From positions 7,584,501 through 7,648,500 of the forward strand of contig CM040107.1 in NCBI GenBank assembly GCA_022496805.1: a stretch of DNA of 64,000 nucleotides. The letters are read 5' to 3'. Under the pieces are notes generated by a model that saw nothing but the letters and a program-made list of their open reading frames with translations, was not told where the DNA came from and made no database searches. This document shows, in pieces, positions 35,186 to 47,297 of this stretch. How positions within the stretch are numbered: position 1 is the stretch's first letter; the number at the start of each line of letters is the position of its first letter. The stretch is from Pohlia nutans (lineage: Eukaryota; Streptophyta; Bryopsida; Bryales; Mniaceae). The position numbers and the translations under genes were made by a program.

Positions 35186-35204
35186 TGATTTTCTAGTAGT
35201 GACA

Positions 35205-38200
35205 TTTTGTGTTTTTCATTGACCTTTGTTATCATGATATGTTGATATTTAAAACAACAATAGTATAGAATACCGTTATACAATTGGCTCTAAAGTTTAG
35301 GGTCTGAACCTGTAATACATATTTTGGTAGTCGAACACAAACTAGAAGCTTCTAGGACCTTATACCGTACCTACTCGTGATTTCAAATCTAGCAGGGGTG
35401 TAGTTCGTCACTACACACTTACATTCTTCCATACAAAGAAAAAGAAAGGAAAACAACACAACATCCTCTAGTGCTTACTACATTTAAAACTCAAATAAAT
35501 TGAAAGTTCCTTTGTAATGATTCTTATGTTATATCCAACACAAATCTAGGATTTCTAATTCACTCTAGCTTCTATTTCTCATTCCTTGCCTTTGTATTGC
35601 ATCGTAGCTATTAAACTTCTCCTTTATAAGCTGTTGCAGTGTTGTGCTTTGCTATGCACTCTTCGGACTTATGTTCCTACATTACATTCACAATCCACGT
35701 TATTTTCTTATCTACTTCAAACCACTAATACATTGTCAAGCTATTCGTCACTGAATATCTAGTTTTTGCTTAATCAAAAACCATTTCACTGAAGTACAAA
35801 AACTTATTTGTAAACACTTATTTTGTTATAATGGGAATATATAGAGAATTTGGTAATTTTGTAGGGCACCATTTAGAAGGCATCTAACAGGATTTACTAT
35901 CAAATAATCAGACTATTATCAAAATGGAAGAATATTCTCAAAATAAAAAGACGATATGTCCAATTGAACAATGACCAAACCAAGGTGTGTGATCCTCAAA
36001 GAGAGGATTTTTTTGATAGGTATGTCCAAAAACAAAGTACTGGTGTAAATGTAGACCTTGAAGGGATGAGCCTATTTCCATCATCTCAAATTTGGGGAGG
36101 CACGTTTTTGCAATGTTCTTCGTATGTTGTTGAGATGATCAGGGGTGATTACGTTCAACATACGATGACATCATGTTTACCAAAACAAATAAATACACAT
36201 GTTTTTGATACCATAATTTCAAATTGAATACAACATGTTTGTTATATGAAAAGTGCTCTTGCAATTGTTGCGTGTTTTTAATATCCATTTCGTGCTTGTG
36301 TTGTATATGTAGAACATAACAATTGTCAATATGTGCAAATACATTCTATACCTGGTACAATGGACATAGTCTTTGAACTTATAAAAAACCGTAAAGTGGA
36401 CAACAAATCAAACTTATTTCAATTTGAAGAGTTCCATATTTTGAATGAAAAAATATATATGGGGAAAAAAACACATGAGGCATATATATATAGAACTTGA
36501 ATCAACATTTAAACATGAATCAACGTTAGCTAGATATATACTAATTTCTAATGAAATTTCAAACTCACCATAGTAAACGCTCCAAGTCACTGTCTCTTGT
36601 GTGAGCCCATTTGCTGGAATCAATACTTTTAGCTTGGTGCTGCTTCTTAGATTCTGCACTCAGTAAAACACTTGTAAAGCATTGATCTATTTTGCACAGT
36701 AATAGAGCGGTTTGAGTATGAGTTTGTGTTCAGAATTATGACGACACAAGTAACATACGTAATTTGCATCAATCCTAAAGGTTCTTTCACCGATAACTCC
36801 AATATCAAAGTGTCCAAAACATTCTAAAAGTAAATTATTTGATATTAAGCAAGCCCCATCAAAGAAAAAACCAAAAATACATATATTAGTTGCTTACCAC
36901 TTGCATTCCTATCAATCGTAGGATAGTATTTGTCTGCTCAAAATATTGGGTTGAGTTATTGGTTGAAATAGAGAGAACTGAAGACGATTCATAAATATCT
37001 TCCTATCGACTGTGAATCACTTTAATTGTCTTGGAGACTTCAAAGAACAAGAGCAAACACATGTGTAAGTTGGAGCAAGGCATCTATCATGGAGAACAAG
37101 ATCATCCTACATTGATCACATTTTCTTTGAACCATTCTATCCTTTTCTTTACAGACTACAATAATACCAAACAATAAATGTGGCTAGTGCTTGTGTTTGA
37201 TTAGAACAAAGCTCTAGTATTCTCTAATCCGTAGATCTTAACTTTGAAGGGCCAAGGATCCATAGTTTTAAAATGACGAATTCGATTGATCATATTTTAA
37301 AGAATATAATTCACCGGATCATATATCACTCGAATCGACAAACATTGCATGTGTTGATCAAAGATGACAACTTGAGATGTGGAACTTGGTCTCCTGAAGT
37401 CTATGAATACTTGTCTTTTAGTGAAATACTTCACCCATTGAACTTGGGTCTAGAGCTCTTAGAACCAAGATACAAAAAAATTAGCACAAAGAGAATTCCA
37501 AGTGCTCACCTTGCAGGAGCAACATCACTCGCATTTTCACGACTAGAGGCATTTGGCCACAAATTGAACCGTAGCTCGAAAGACCTTGTAAGAAACCACA
37601 CCTCATTCCAATAGAAATGCTTGCCTAAAATGTACAAGGTCTAAACACGAGAGCCTAGGGTCAATTTTCGATACACCTATAATGAGCATTTTGAAAATTA
37701 ATAGCTTATACATATAAACTAGTAGAATTTGTAACTTTTTTCCTAGTCTGCATTGCCATTTCCAAATTGAGCTATAAAATTTCATTAACACAATCACCAC
37801 TACATGCAAGTTTTTAAGTTTCCTACTCATGTACTAGAAGTTGAATATAGAAATTGAATCCTTCTACAGTAAGGCTTAGTCTAAACCACATGGATTTTTT
37901 TGGTGTAATGAGTGGGGACTCCTCCATTCCCGCGAGTGATTACATGGCCAAAAGTTGTTTTTAGAGTTATGGCATATTGACACAGCCTGGTTTTGCTGTG
38001 ATCAGCGAGGCAATTATCCACGCTGTCAACGATACTTACCATTCAACTCAGAGCACATCACCGCTACTTTGTTTTTTCACAAACATCGCTTGTTGTGGCC
38101 GACAGATAAAAATTCTCTTGCCGTTCGATAGGCGAACTCATAACACCGAGAATCGCTATGCATCACGATGATGATGCAGACAAAAGCACATGATAATGGC

Positions 38201-38820
38201 ACAACAACTTCAAGTCTTTGTGCATGTTACGAGAACCAAAAACGACACAATTAGGAAAAATTTGCCAACCAACCAAAGCTGATTTCTAACACCTCTAATT
38301 TCTAGCAATTTCTTTCTAAACACAAAAAGAATCACTATCACCACTTCATACTTGTCATGCATGACACGGTCCTTTGATAAATCCACGTCACCGTAAAAAT
38401 GATGCAATGTCCATTGTTGTAGCTTCACATAGGAGACACAAAATTAGTAAGAGCTTCACAAATCCTATGCTCGAAGGAACATGCTTAGTACCACGGATAA
38501 AATGTCAAAGCACTCAGGATCAAAACTGGTTATGATCCTACACTATTCATTGAAACAAAAGTTAGTCAACATTGTTGGAACAAAAGTTATTCAATTTCAT
38601 GCCTACTGACTTCATCCGACATAGAAACAACACTTTCCAAAAACTCATGACCCGACCTGCATCACGGCATAAGTGAGCACTTTAAATGTCGAAGGTTCTC
38701 CATAGGCAGGTGCTCCAACGCAACAATCCTCAAGATTAAGTCCTTTGACACTTTGCAAAGCATCCTAACAACATCTACTCGAAGAATTAAAACCCTTCAA
38801 TATCCACTAGTGCACTCAAG
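35205..38820. other. Intergenic DNA, one weak frame
   Basis: No convincing gene. The longest frame (37273-37614, plus, 113 codons) contains SLAFSRLEAFGHKLNRSSKD and matches no family I know. Confidence 0.45.
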
Positions 38821-38919
38821 TCTATTAAGCTGGTTGCTGCTCCTTAAAAATATAGCAACACAAGTAAGAGCGTGTATTGCTAATACACACACACATCCGC
38901 TTAGGCCTTACCCATGCTT

Positions 38920-39060
38920 GCCGACATGATGAAAGGTTCTCTTCCACGACGTCCGAGTGCCCAGCTTCGGCGGCTTTTAGCAACGCAAACACCTTGAAAA
39001 GAACCATGAGCATGCTTCTAAACTGATTCTCGTTCATGATCTCCTGCAAACAAATGAATA
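38920..39060 (-). other. Possible isolated exon with an ankyrin-like stretch
   Basis: On the minus strand a short open stretch reads EIMNENQFRSMLMVLFK and ALLKAAEAGHSDVVEENL. The second part resembles the helix pattern of an ankyrin repeat. It is too short to name a gene and may be a captured fragment. Confidence 0.2.
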
Positions 39061-40529
39061 CAAAGCAAGTGCCCGCCGCGGCATGCGCAAACCAATGCAT
39101 GTCCCACGGCTTTGGGTTGAAACCCTAAAAAACTAGACCGACGACGACCACCACTACCACCACCACACGACTGAGGGAGAATACAAAGATACAACTACAA
39201 CTATGAAAATTTCACTATGATGGAAATAGCCTAGCCTGCACAATTGCTTTAACAGAGAGACAACTACAATTGGAAAAAATGGTTCGTGATGGGTATTGAC
39301 CAACCCGCACCACCGCTTCAAGTAAAGATACAATTACAATTTCAAAAAATGGTTCGTGTTAGGTATTGCATTTCTAATCCTTTGACATTTCACTTCAAAG
39401 TTGTTTTCAAAGAAGCATTATAAAATATTTGATGAAAATTAAAAAGGGAGTTGATATACAAAGAAAACTTGTAAATGTCAATGTGAAGACCACATTTGTA
39501 TGGTTGAATTTATTATAATTTTTTGTTATTTTGAGGATTTTAGTTGAATTTCAAGAGAAAACCTTCAAAATTATTTAGAAATATCAATATAAAATTTTCT
39601 GAAATTGTAATAAAATTGGAATAACATGCACTACGAGATGGTATGGTTTCCATTATTTAATTGTACTTATTTTGGAAAGGAATATTTAAGGTCTCATTTT
39701 TTGAATCTTGACATGAACTAATTGTTTTATTTTTGTAAAAATCATAATAAACTATTTTGAAGATCCAAACCGTTCAAAAGATAGTCAACTTGCACAATAA
39801 CCAAGAGAAATTTGGATGGATGAAAACTTTGTCTAGTTTGGATAGAATTCAAACAGTTGTAATCTGTTCGTCGTTCAATATATGGATGCAAGCGTGTCAA
39901 AGGGTTTTAAAATTCCATTTTGTTTTGGCATTTAAAAAATCTTATTTTGTTCAACAAATAAGAAGTCAAGAGCAAGATTCTCCTAAAAAATTCAATAAAC
40001 CCGTCTAAGAAGCCCAAATTGGCCCTCTGGTGTTTTATAGCAGTTTTGACTTCGATTCTAGAATTATGGACATTATTTTAGCTGTCACCTTACTTCTAGG
40101 GCACATCATGAAGTTAGAGATTGGACAACGATAGTCCTTGTTATGAAGATTAAGAACTTCTGTACAAGGAGGAGGAAGTAAGTATCACATGGCACGGCTT
40201 GCACTAGTTCAACACACTGTCAGGGACACAAGATCTCAAGAACAAGAACAAGAGAACAAGGACAAAAACACGAACAAGGACTCAAGAGCAAGAAGTGTAT
40301 TAGTACACAAGAGTGGTTCTCAAGAAAGTATATTGAACTAAATCGATAGTTGAACAAGATACAAGACAAGGCAACGCTCAAGATTACTCCTAAACTAGTG
40401 TTGACGAGAGTGAGGAGTTCCTCATCTCGTCCTCTATATATACTAGTACTAGAAGGCTTGGAGGATGTTCCAAGAGAAGCTTCTAGTTACTAAAGAAGCT
40501 TCCGGCGATGCTTCCTAGAGACTATGTCC

Positions 40530-40745
40530 TAGGTCGATGACAATATCCATTACAAACTAGTTTGGACACAATAATTATATCTCTGTGACTTTACCTAATA
40601 CCCATCACGAACTAGTTTGACAATACCCAATACCCATCATGAACTAGTTTCGACACAATAATTATATCTTCGGACAATACCCATATCTTTGGACAATACC
40701 CATCACGAACTAGTTCTGGACACAATAATTATATCTCTGATTTCA
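40530..40745 (-). repeat. Imperfect repeats of AACTAGTTTGGACACAATAA
   Basis: At least three units join CCCATCACGAACTAGTT to GGACACAATAATTATATCTC, at about 40540-40590, 40605-40670 and 40690-40742. Inverted relatives (GGTTCGTGATGGGTATTG) occur near 39283 and 39345. They directly precede the Ty3/gypsy fragment. Confidence 0.6.
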
Positions 40746-40759
40746 AGTCCTGTCTAGCT

Positions 40760-41791
40760 TTGCAATACTCATTTGTTTCTATGAATTTCATCACTGATTT
40801 ACCACCGTCAAAGACTTTTGACACCATATTTGTGATTGTTGATGGATTGAAAAAAATGGCACACTTTGTCCCTTGCAAGAAGACAATGATCGGAGAAGAG
40901 ACTGCAAGACTATTTTTGGATAACATTTATCGATATCATGGATTACCGGATGACATCATTTCAGATTGTCGACCGCAATTTGTCTTTCGATTTTGGAGAT
41001 CTCTCTTTGAAATCTTGAAAGTGCAAATCAAACTCACTTATGGTTTTCATCCTCAAATTGATGGCCAAACGGAGCGTGTAAACCAAGTATTGGAGCAGTA
41101 TTTGCGTTGCAACATCAACTATCAACAAGATGATTGGACCTTGTATTTGCCATTGGCTGAGTTTACGTTTAATAATACCGTTCTTGCATCGACTCAACAA
41201 ACGCCATTCTATGCCAACTATGGATATCATCCAAAGTTTGACATGTTAAATCAGTCAAAGAATGAGAATCCGGCAGCTATCGACTTTGCAACAAGTTTAT
41301 AACAGCTGCATACGTTGATGAAGATTCATTTAGAAGAAGCCCAAGATAGCTAGAAAGCCGCCGCAGATAAACATAGAAAGGAATCACCATCATTCCTAGT
41401 TGGCGACAAAGTATGGCTTATTTGGCGCAATATCAAGACTACAAGACCATGTGACAAGTTGGATTATCGCCGATTAAGATCATTCCCTATTCAGCAACAA
41501 GTCAACTCGGTGGCCTATTGGTTGGACCTACCAGCATCTATGAAGGTACATCCTGTTTTTCATGTGTCATTGTTAGAACCATATAAAGAGTCCAATATAT
41601 CAGGAAGAAAGCAACCACCACCGCCCAACATTGAAGTTGATACCCACGAAGAATATGAAGTTGGAAAAGTACAAGAATTGGACAAATTAGAATATTTTAT
41701 ACACTGGCGTGGTTACGACATCAATGAACGGACGTGGGAACCAGAAATAAATGTTGTTGGCACGCCTCAAAAAGTACAAGAATTTCATTGA
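40760..41791 (+). pseudogene. Ty3/gypsy chromovirus fragment: integrase and chromodomain
   Basis: The frame starts inside the integrase core: FITDLPPSKTFDTIFVIVDG, then HFVPCKKT, HGLPDDIISDCRPQF and TYGFHPQIDGQTERVNQVLE, covering the family's D-D-E region (the second Asp is in SDCRPQF and the Glu in TERVNQ). Next come the conserved FLVGDKVWL stretch, HPVFHVSLLEPY, and a chromodomain (EYEVGKVQELDKLEYFIHWR, then NERTWEPE). Gag, protease, reverse transcriptase and RNase H are absent upstream. A TAA at 41300 and a TAG near 41351 interrupt the frame, each where related proteins have Gln. Chromodomains of this group direct insertion to heterochromatin. The copy is 5' truncated and inactive. Confidence 0.85.
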
Positions 41792-41858
41792 CGCTATTCT
41801 GATACGCCACGACCTTTTCGATGATAATTTCAACAAAAAGCTCTTACGTTGAGAGCTG

Positions 41859-41867
41859 TATATAAAG
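41859..41867 (+). promoter_or_regulatory. TATA-box-like site in probable 3' LTR remnant
   Basis: TATATAAAG lies about 70 bases after the chromodomain frame ends and is followed by purine-rich then pyrimidine-rich DNA resembling an LTR transcription start. The second LTR was not found, so the assignment is by position. Confidence 0.3.
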
Positions 41868-41989
41868 AGGGGAGAGCAGTCAAAGAGCAACACAACTCTC
41901 AACCTTAGAAACATCTTCTCTCGTACTTCTTTTCTTCTCAGTATGTCTAATTGGAAGGTATTCCAAGACTCTAGATTCTGAATCGCAAC

Positions 41990-43240
41990 CAGAGTGTGAG
42001 TGTGAACTTTCTTTATCACAATTACCAAATCAACCTACAGATCCTTTGCCATCACAACAGCCCCAAAACGAAGCTGGACCTTCTTAACAACAAAGACGGC
42101 CTCAAGATGAAGAACCTCTTGAACCACGGCAACGTCAAAAAATACCCAGTAACAGATCATTGGTGATTGTCATAGAAGTAGAACGTGCTTTTGAAGGTCG
42201 CCCGGAAGCTGTATTTGAAGGACATTTTTGCAACAAAGATACAAAGGCCCAAGCATGGTCTCAAGTAGCGGACGTTGGTCACTATCGCTGGTTACAAGGG
42301 CCTAGTCTTTGCAATACCCATCTCAAAGAGGAAGGTTCTATGTCCATGACGCACACTAGGAAAATCAAATTTTTCTTGTGCTAATGCATTAGAAGTCTAG
42401 ATTCTAAGTACATGTTGGATTCTATGTATGTTCAAAAATCTAAAAAATAACTTTGTTATGCTCCCAAAGGAATTGCTAATTCAAATTAGTTTGCAAGATT
42501 TGCGGTAGTTGTGTAGATGCTTGCATTCTTATGGATTAGGAGTACTACTGTAGTTGTTGTTCTATTAGTAAATATACGAAGTATCATTTTTTTTTACAAA
42601 CTTAGTGCCCATTGGTAAATACAAATGTTCAGAAATGATACATGAATAACACACGCATTTTGGTTGGAATAAATTTTGGGCGTAGTTGCCATATGGTATG
42701 TAATGCAATTGTAAAAGCATTGCCATCATGCAATGCAAGTAAAAGTTGCAAACACACGTCTCAAACACTCTTTTAATTTCAACCTTTAAAAGTCCAAAAA
42801 CATAACCCTTTGAAAATGCCTTTGTATATCATTTTTTTATGTTGCACTTGTATACAAGACATGTTGAATCAGCAAGTACTGCAATCGTACGAAATGCATA
42901 CAAAAATACATACGTAGAACATACAAAAACACTTTGAAAAACAAAACATATGAAAAACATCGGAAAACATGACTTGCCAAGTTTGTGATGATCTATACAA
43001 CACTACGTGAACGAGCAGCGGAATCCCTACCGTGATCCTTGTGGGTGGATACGACTTCCTCACTACGACAATATTTAGAAGATATAGCCTCGACCCCCTT
43101 CAGATACGCGTCATCTCTATATCGCTTCACAGCAGACCGCGGAAGCAGACAATGAGTCACAGCCAATGACCTTGATGGTTTAAGGCGAGTGTGTGCCCCA
43201 GAAGACATAGTAACACCAACGATTGTCATTGGTAAAGTTC
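41990..43240. other. Intergenic DNA with short frames
   Basis: Frames at 42160-42384 (plus) and 42993-43229 (minus) lack recognisable motifs. The latter is GC-richer and may be an exon of the decayed element to its right. Confidence 0.4.
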
Positions 43241-43249
43241 CATTTAGCT

Positions 43250-44190
43250 AGACTCAAGCTAAATCCGCATTGACTTCAACCATTGGGTTCCAAAACGGAT
43301 TTTCAGCTTCCACTGCCTCAGGGTCCAATGTCATCCGGGGCATATGATCATCCAAAAATTTGTGTTATACAGGTGTGACAGACAGAACACCTTTGAGGTT
43401 TGCCAGTGCATCACCTATTGGAGGTGGGGGGGTTTTCTTCCTTTGCAAGTGCTGAATGAGAGGACTGTCCACCACACCATCCTCGTCATCTTCCATGTCC
43501 TCCTTGTTCAATTGAATGCTTTGATGGCCCTCTTCTCTTCCTTATCCTTTAGCTTCTACGCTTGCTTTTCTTCCTTAGTAAGAGGAATGAAGATGCACTC
43601 AACCTTCATTTTGGGTTGTTTTGGCTCACCGACCTCTTGGGCCCAAGTGGACCATTGAAAAGATCAACTTGATATGGCACTAGTGAGCTCGGCTTTTGTG
43701 AAAAATTGTAGAATCTGATCTCAACATTATCTTCAGGCATGAAATCCGGTTTCCATATTCCCTTCACCTACCAGGCATTGTACTTGCCCTTGAATAGGTG
43801 ACTAGAGGTCTAATTCAGTGGGCAAACACTCGCAGCCAACTCGACGGGCGCAGGGACCGCTGGATCATTCAAATTTTCTTGAGGGGCCAATGGGGCAATA
43901 TCAATCTGATTCCCGAAATTCATAGGCTCAAGATCATGGAAGTCATTGCCGCCAACTTTGACGCCCATCTCGTCGTCAGATTTGTCAGAACTATCAGATG
44001 TCCCGTCTTCTCGTAGCAAGCGCTCTTGGCCCGGCTGAACATCATTGTCGCTATCCGATTCAAGTACCGCTTGCCTAGCCTCATCGTGAACACGCTTTGT
44101 TCGTAGCTCCCCACGGGTTGGGCCATCATCAGTGTTGTCGATGTCCACAGACGAATCGCTATGAGGCACCGGGTTGTCAGCCGCCGCCAA
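43250..44190 (-). pseudogene. Decayed mobile-element frames, acidic and Lys-rich
   Basis: On the minus strand 44190-43810 encodes an Asp/Ser-rich segment (DSSVDIDNTDDGPT, LESDSDNDVQPGQ, SDSSDKSDDEMGV). Further on, around 43610-43490, an open stretch reads KVECIFIPLTKEEKQA, a stop, then KLKDKEEKRAIKAFN and another stop. Together these resemble the disordered tail of a transposon protein with nonsense changes. The family is unknown. Confidence 0.35.
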
Positions 44191-44231
44191 AGCAATGAAG
44201 CAATCCGAAGCAAAGTTTAGCTCGACTCAAG

Positions 44232-44924
44232 CTAAATCAATACCGATCGTCTGCTGCCAACATTTGCGTTGCAGGGGCTGAGCACGACCCTTCGAGTCCC
44301 CCTCGCGATTGCTTTCGGCATAATTGCCAATAGAGATCTTTGAACAATGGCTGCGCTAGGCGCGGCCACGAATCTGCAATGATGACCGCCATCACTTGGC
44401 GGCAGAGAAGAAGCCCGCCCAATCGCAGCTCCCTCCGGACCGCGACCACCTCGCGAGGCAGAAGAAGACCGACCAACTATGAGATACTCTTCGACTATGA
44501 GATAAGGACGCTGCACGACTACTCGGGAGGGAGCGCGACGATTATCCGATGGAACGGCCACATTTGACCAGTCGATGACTGGCGCATCAAGACGACGCGC
44601 GACATGCCAGACGGACTCGGAGGCCTCCGGGGAGACCATCTTTGCCCTCGGCGTCAAGGGGGCAGCATGAGACTCGATATTGTCCTCTGAGACGGACGAT
44701 GAATCATCATCGTCTGGACGTTGTCTACACGATATATTACGCGATACTTCACCTGCGTGCTTCCTCTTTCCCTTCCCCGTAGGTTTGGCCTTGCCCTTCG
44801 CACCCGTTGCCTTGCGAGTAGGAGTTTTAGGCCTGTGATTGGCAACACTAATAACATACGCGGCCACGCTGAAGTCATTGTAATCCAAGTCCCGATTGTC
44901 CGAGAAACTTAGTAGTGTGAGCAT
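44232..44924 (-). CDS. Hypothetical mobile-element protein
   Basis: A 230-codon frame starting at 44924 just after a purine-rich block (minus-strand leader CTCTGCTCTCCGCTCTTCGC). It starts MLTLLSFSDNRDLDYNDFSV, has a basic Lys/Gly/Pro segment (RKATGAKGKAKPTGKGKRK) that could bind nucleic acid or serve as a nuclear signal, then Ser/Asp-rich and Arg-rich stretches without a known domain. The composition is GC-rich compared with its surroundings. It probably continues into 43810-44190 through a frame change or an intron. No function can be assigned. Confidence 0.4.
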   Translation of the reverse strand: MLTLLSFSDNRDLDYNDFSVAAYVISVANHRPKTPTRKATGAKGKAKPTGKGKRKHAGEVSRNISCRQRPDDDDSSSVSEDNIESHAAPLTPRAKMVSPEASESVWHVARRLDAPVIDWSNVAVPSDNRRAPSRVVVQRPYLIVEEYLIVGRSSSASRGGRGPEGAAIGRASSLPPSDGGHHCRFVAAPSAAIVQRSLLAIMPKAIARGTRRVVLSPCNANVGSRRSVLI

Positions 44925-45891
44925 AGAGCAGAGAGCGAAGAGCGGAGAGCAGAGTTTGGAGAGCGCAGATTTTCATTTTAACAAATCATTTGGTAGGAAA
45001 AAGGCCTATGACCGCAGACATTGGAATATTTTTAGCTATTTTTTTGGAAATTACGTTTTTTTTAGTTAATTTTTAAAGAAAGGGACCCCAAATCCGTAGA
45101 AATGGGTAGAATTTTCGAAATCCTAGTTCAAAACAAAGTAATGGATTTTCAATGCTTTTCCACGACATTACTTACAAAAAAAAAAGCATTTTTTGTTTTG
45201 GTATGGTTTACAATTAAATTAGGGCTGACGTCATCATTAAAAACCATGAAAAGTGCGAATAGAACAAGGACTTTTGTGAACACCGATGTAAATAAACCAA
45301 CACAAAAAACCTCATATAAAATCCAAGTAAAACCAAAACATAAGGAGCTCAAGTCTCCACAACCAAGAGGCCTAATCAACGGCTAGGAATCCTCTCAACA
45401 TTACTACCCTTGCCGTGTTTAGCCTCTATATCCAATAATGCATTTACCTCCCTATCAAATTTCTAGATGCGACGAGAGGGTGGTGAAGCTGCAACCGCTT
45501 GCTGATAGGCAACCTTAGCAGCATACAATGGCAATTCGAATCCCCTCAGAGGGCTTCCACACAAGCTCAGATGGAGAACACGAATCGGGCTTGCCCGTGG
45601 ATCTTCGGAAATAAGAATATAAGAGGATACATAAGCATTAGTAATTAAAGGAGAATAAAAGAAGATGAACAATGGTGTGCCAAGTGAACAAACCGACTTA
45701 CTTATAGTGCCTCTAGCGACGTACGAGCTTCTAGGGAGGCTCTCCTCAGAATCAGAGTCTTTGAGGTCAACAGTAGGCTAGGTGGAGGCACGGGATCTAC
45801 ATGGGGCGAAAGATGGCCTCAAAGATCTCCGTGTCCGCCTTTAACGACTCAATGTGGCGCTAACCCTTACAAAACGCACTAATGGAAGCAC

Positions 45892-47297
45892 CTAGAAGAA
45901 ACAAAATGAATGAGCAAAACAAAACCACAATAAATGCAAGAAATAAAGAACAAAGACAATGCAAGGAAGGTAAGGGAGAAACCTGTAGCCGCGTGGCAAT
46001 CCAAGACAATGTCGTGTCTTCGGGTGAGAGTGTGGATGATGATGTTCAAGAATTCTTTGTGCTTCTCCTGAGCTCCTCTCCATGCCACTGTGCCATCCTT
46101 GAGGAGTTGGGTATCCTCATCCGTGAAGTTGTGAAAGAGGGAATCCTTCTCAAGTGAGAAGCCCAACTTTGAAAATTGCGTGGCCTCGTACACGGTGAGA
46201 GAGGTGCCAAGGGGCACAAGAACCTTGATGAAAAAGCGCTTAGTCTACACAAAAAAAAACCACTTACTTAGTGACAAAGAGAGGGGACTGAAACTTGAAG
46301 TGATATAAGGTGAGAAGAGAAAAAAATTTACAAACATCTTGGGATCTTGAGCGAAGGTAAGGTGAAGGTCATTGACACCCCACCAATCCCTTGCCACACT
46401 CCATTTAGCCCCTTGCACCAATTGCGAAACTCTTTGTGCATCTTGGGGTTATCACCATGTATGATCATAAGGACACCATTGTTGTGGAGATGATCTTTAG
46501 CACATGTGAAAAGATCATCCATAGAGAACTCACCACGGCAGTTCGACACGGGGATATCAAAGGGAACATGTAGGAAAATTAAATAGGAACAATGCAAAAG
46601 GAGAAAACTTTTACCTTGACAACGAACTCTTCAATCCGAAAGAAGGCCTCGTGGTGGGCCTTGGTCTTGTTGAAATGCTCCCTGGGGTCCCCCATGTACA
46701 CATTCACAATGAGAGTGTACGTGGAGGTAGCCTCTGAGGAAGTGGCGCTTGTAGCCGCAACAGGAGCCTTCCTCTTGCGAGTGCAGGCGGGGGTAGTGGC
46801 TGCGCTATAAGAAGGTGCAGCGAGAGGAGAGATAGCAAGAACTGAGGGACTATCAACAACGGTGGGAGTAGGGGCTGCCGATGCCTCTACTACAGCCTTT
46901 GTAGCAGAACGGGTAGTGATAGTACCTTGCGAAGCAGGAGTAGTTGAAGGAGTAGCGACGATCTTGCCCTTCTTGCCCTTGGGTTCCTTTGCAGCCTTGG
47001 CCGCCTTGGAGCCCTTGGACTTCTCCTTGTCCGACTCCTCTTGCATTGAAGGCTCGTACACGACCATTTGTGAAGGAACCTCCGCATTCAAAGATGCATA
47101 CAAAAGCTTCTCGGAGGTAGGAATGTAGCCCTTCGAGCAGTACCATTCGCCAGGCTTGAGGTGGGGATAAGGCCAAACGTCATGGTCCTTCATGTACATA
47201 AAGTTGGAGGAAGTGTCATCGACCCACTGCTCCACATGCACCGGTAGGAATGGTGCAGTAAGAGCTTCTTTGGGAAGAAGCTCATGATAGATGTACC
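45892..47297 (-). pseudogene. Copy 3: fragment of methyltransferase-like gene
   Basis: Minus-strand exons: 47297-46612 (YIYHELLPKEALTAPF, then PHLKPGEWYCSKGYIP, then a Lys/Ala-rich linker), about 46573-46337 (FLHVPFDIPVSNCRGEFSMD, HNNGVLMIIHGDNP, FTLPSLKIPRC) and 46243-45985 (TKRFFIKVLVPLG, EKHKEFLNIIIHTL, RRHDIVLDCHAATG). A last piece from about 45892 (GASISAFCKG) meets a TAG where copy 2 has Gln (RVQRHIVALEDD). The order is that of a permuted methyltransferase fold: motif IV position, then X, then I and II. The ParB-like part is missing. The splice acceptor before the second exon also looks lost (ACATG rather than an AG end). The exon before motif I is cut at the same place as in copy 2. 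Confidence 0.6.

Larger units (their letters stand above)
32258..35201. mobile_element. Non-autonomous CACTA element, 2.9 kb
   Basis: The left end CACTAGTAGAAAAT and right end ATTTTCTAGTAGTG are inverted with one mismatch in 14. The 3-bp sequence ACA stands immediately outside both ends (32255-32257 and 35202-35204), the target-site duplication size of CACTA elements. The inside has no transposase. It carries repeats of GTTGATTTGGTC near both ends (32330-32375 and 34990-35185), which fit subterminal binding repeats. It has been invaded by a 118-bp miniature element, a TTAACCCC-type element and a 289-bp fold-back. Confidence 0.8.
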
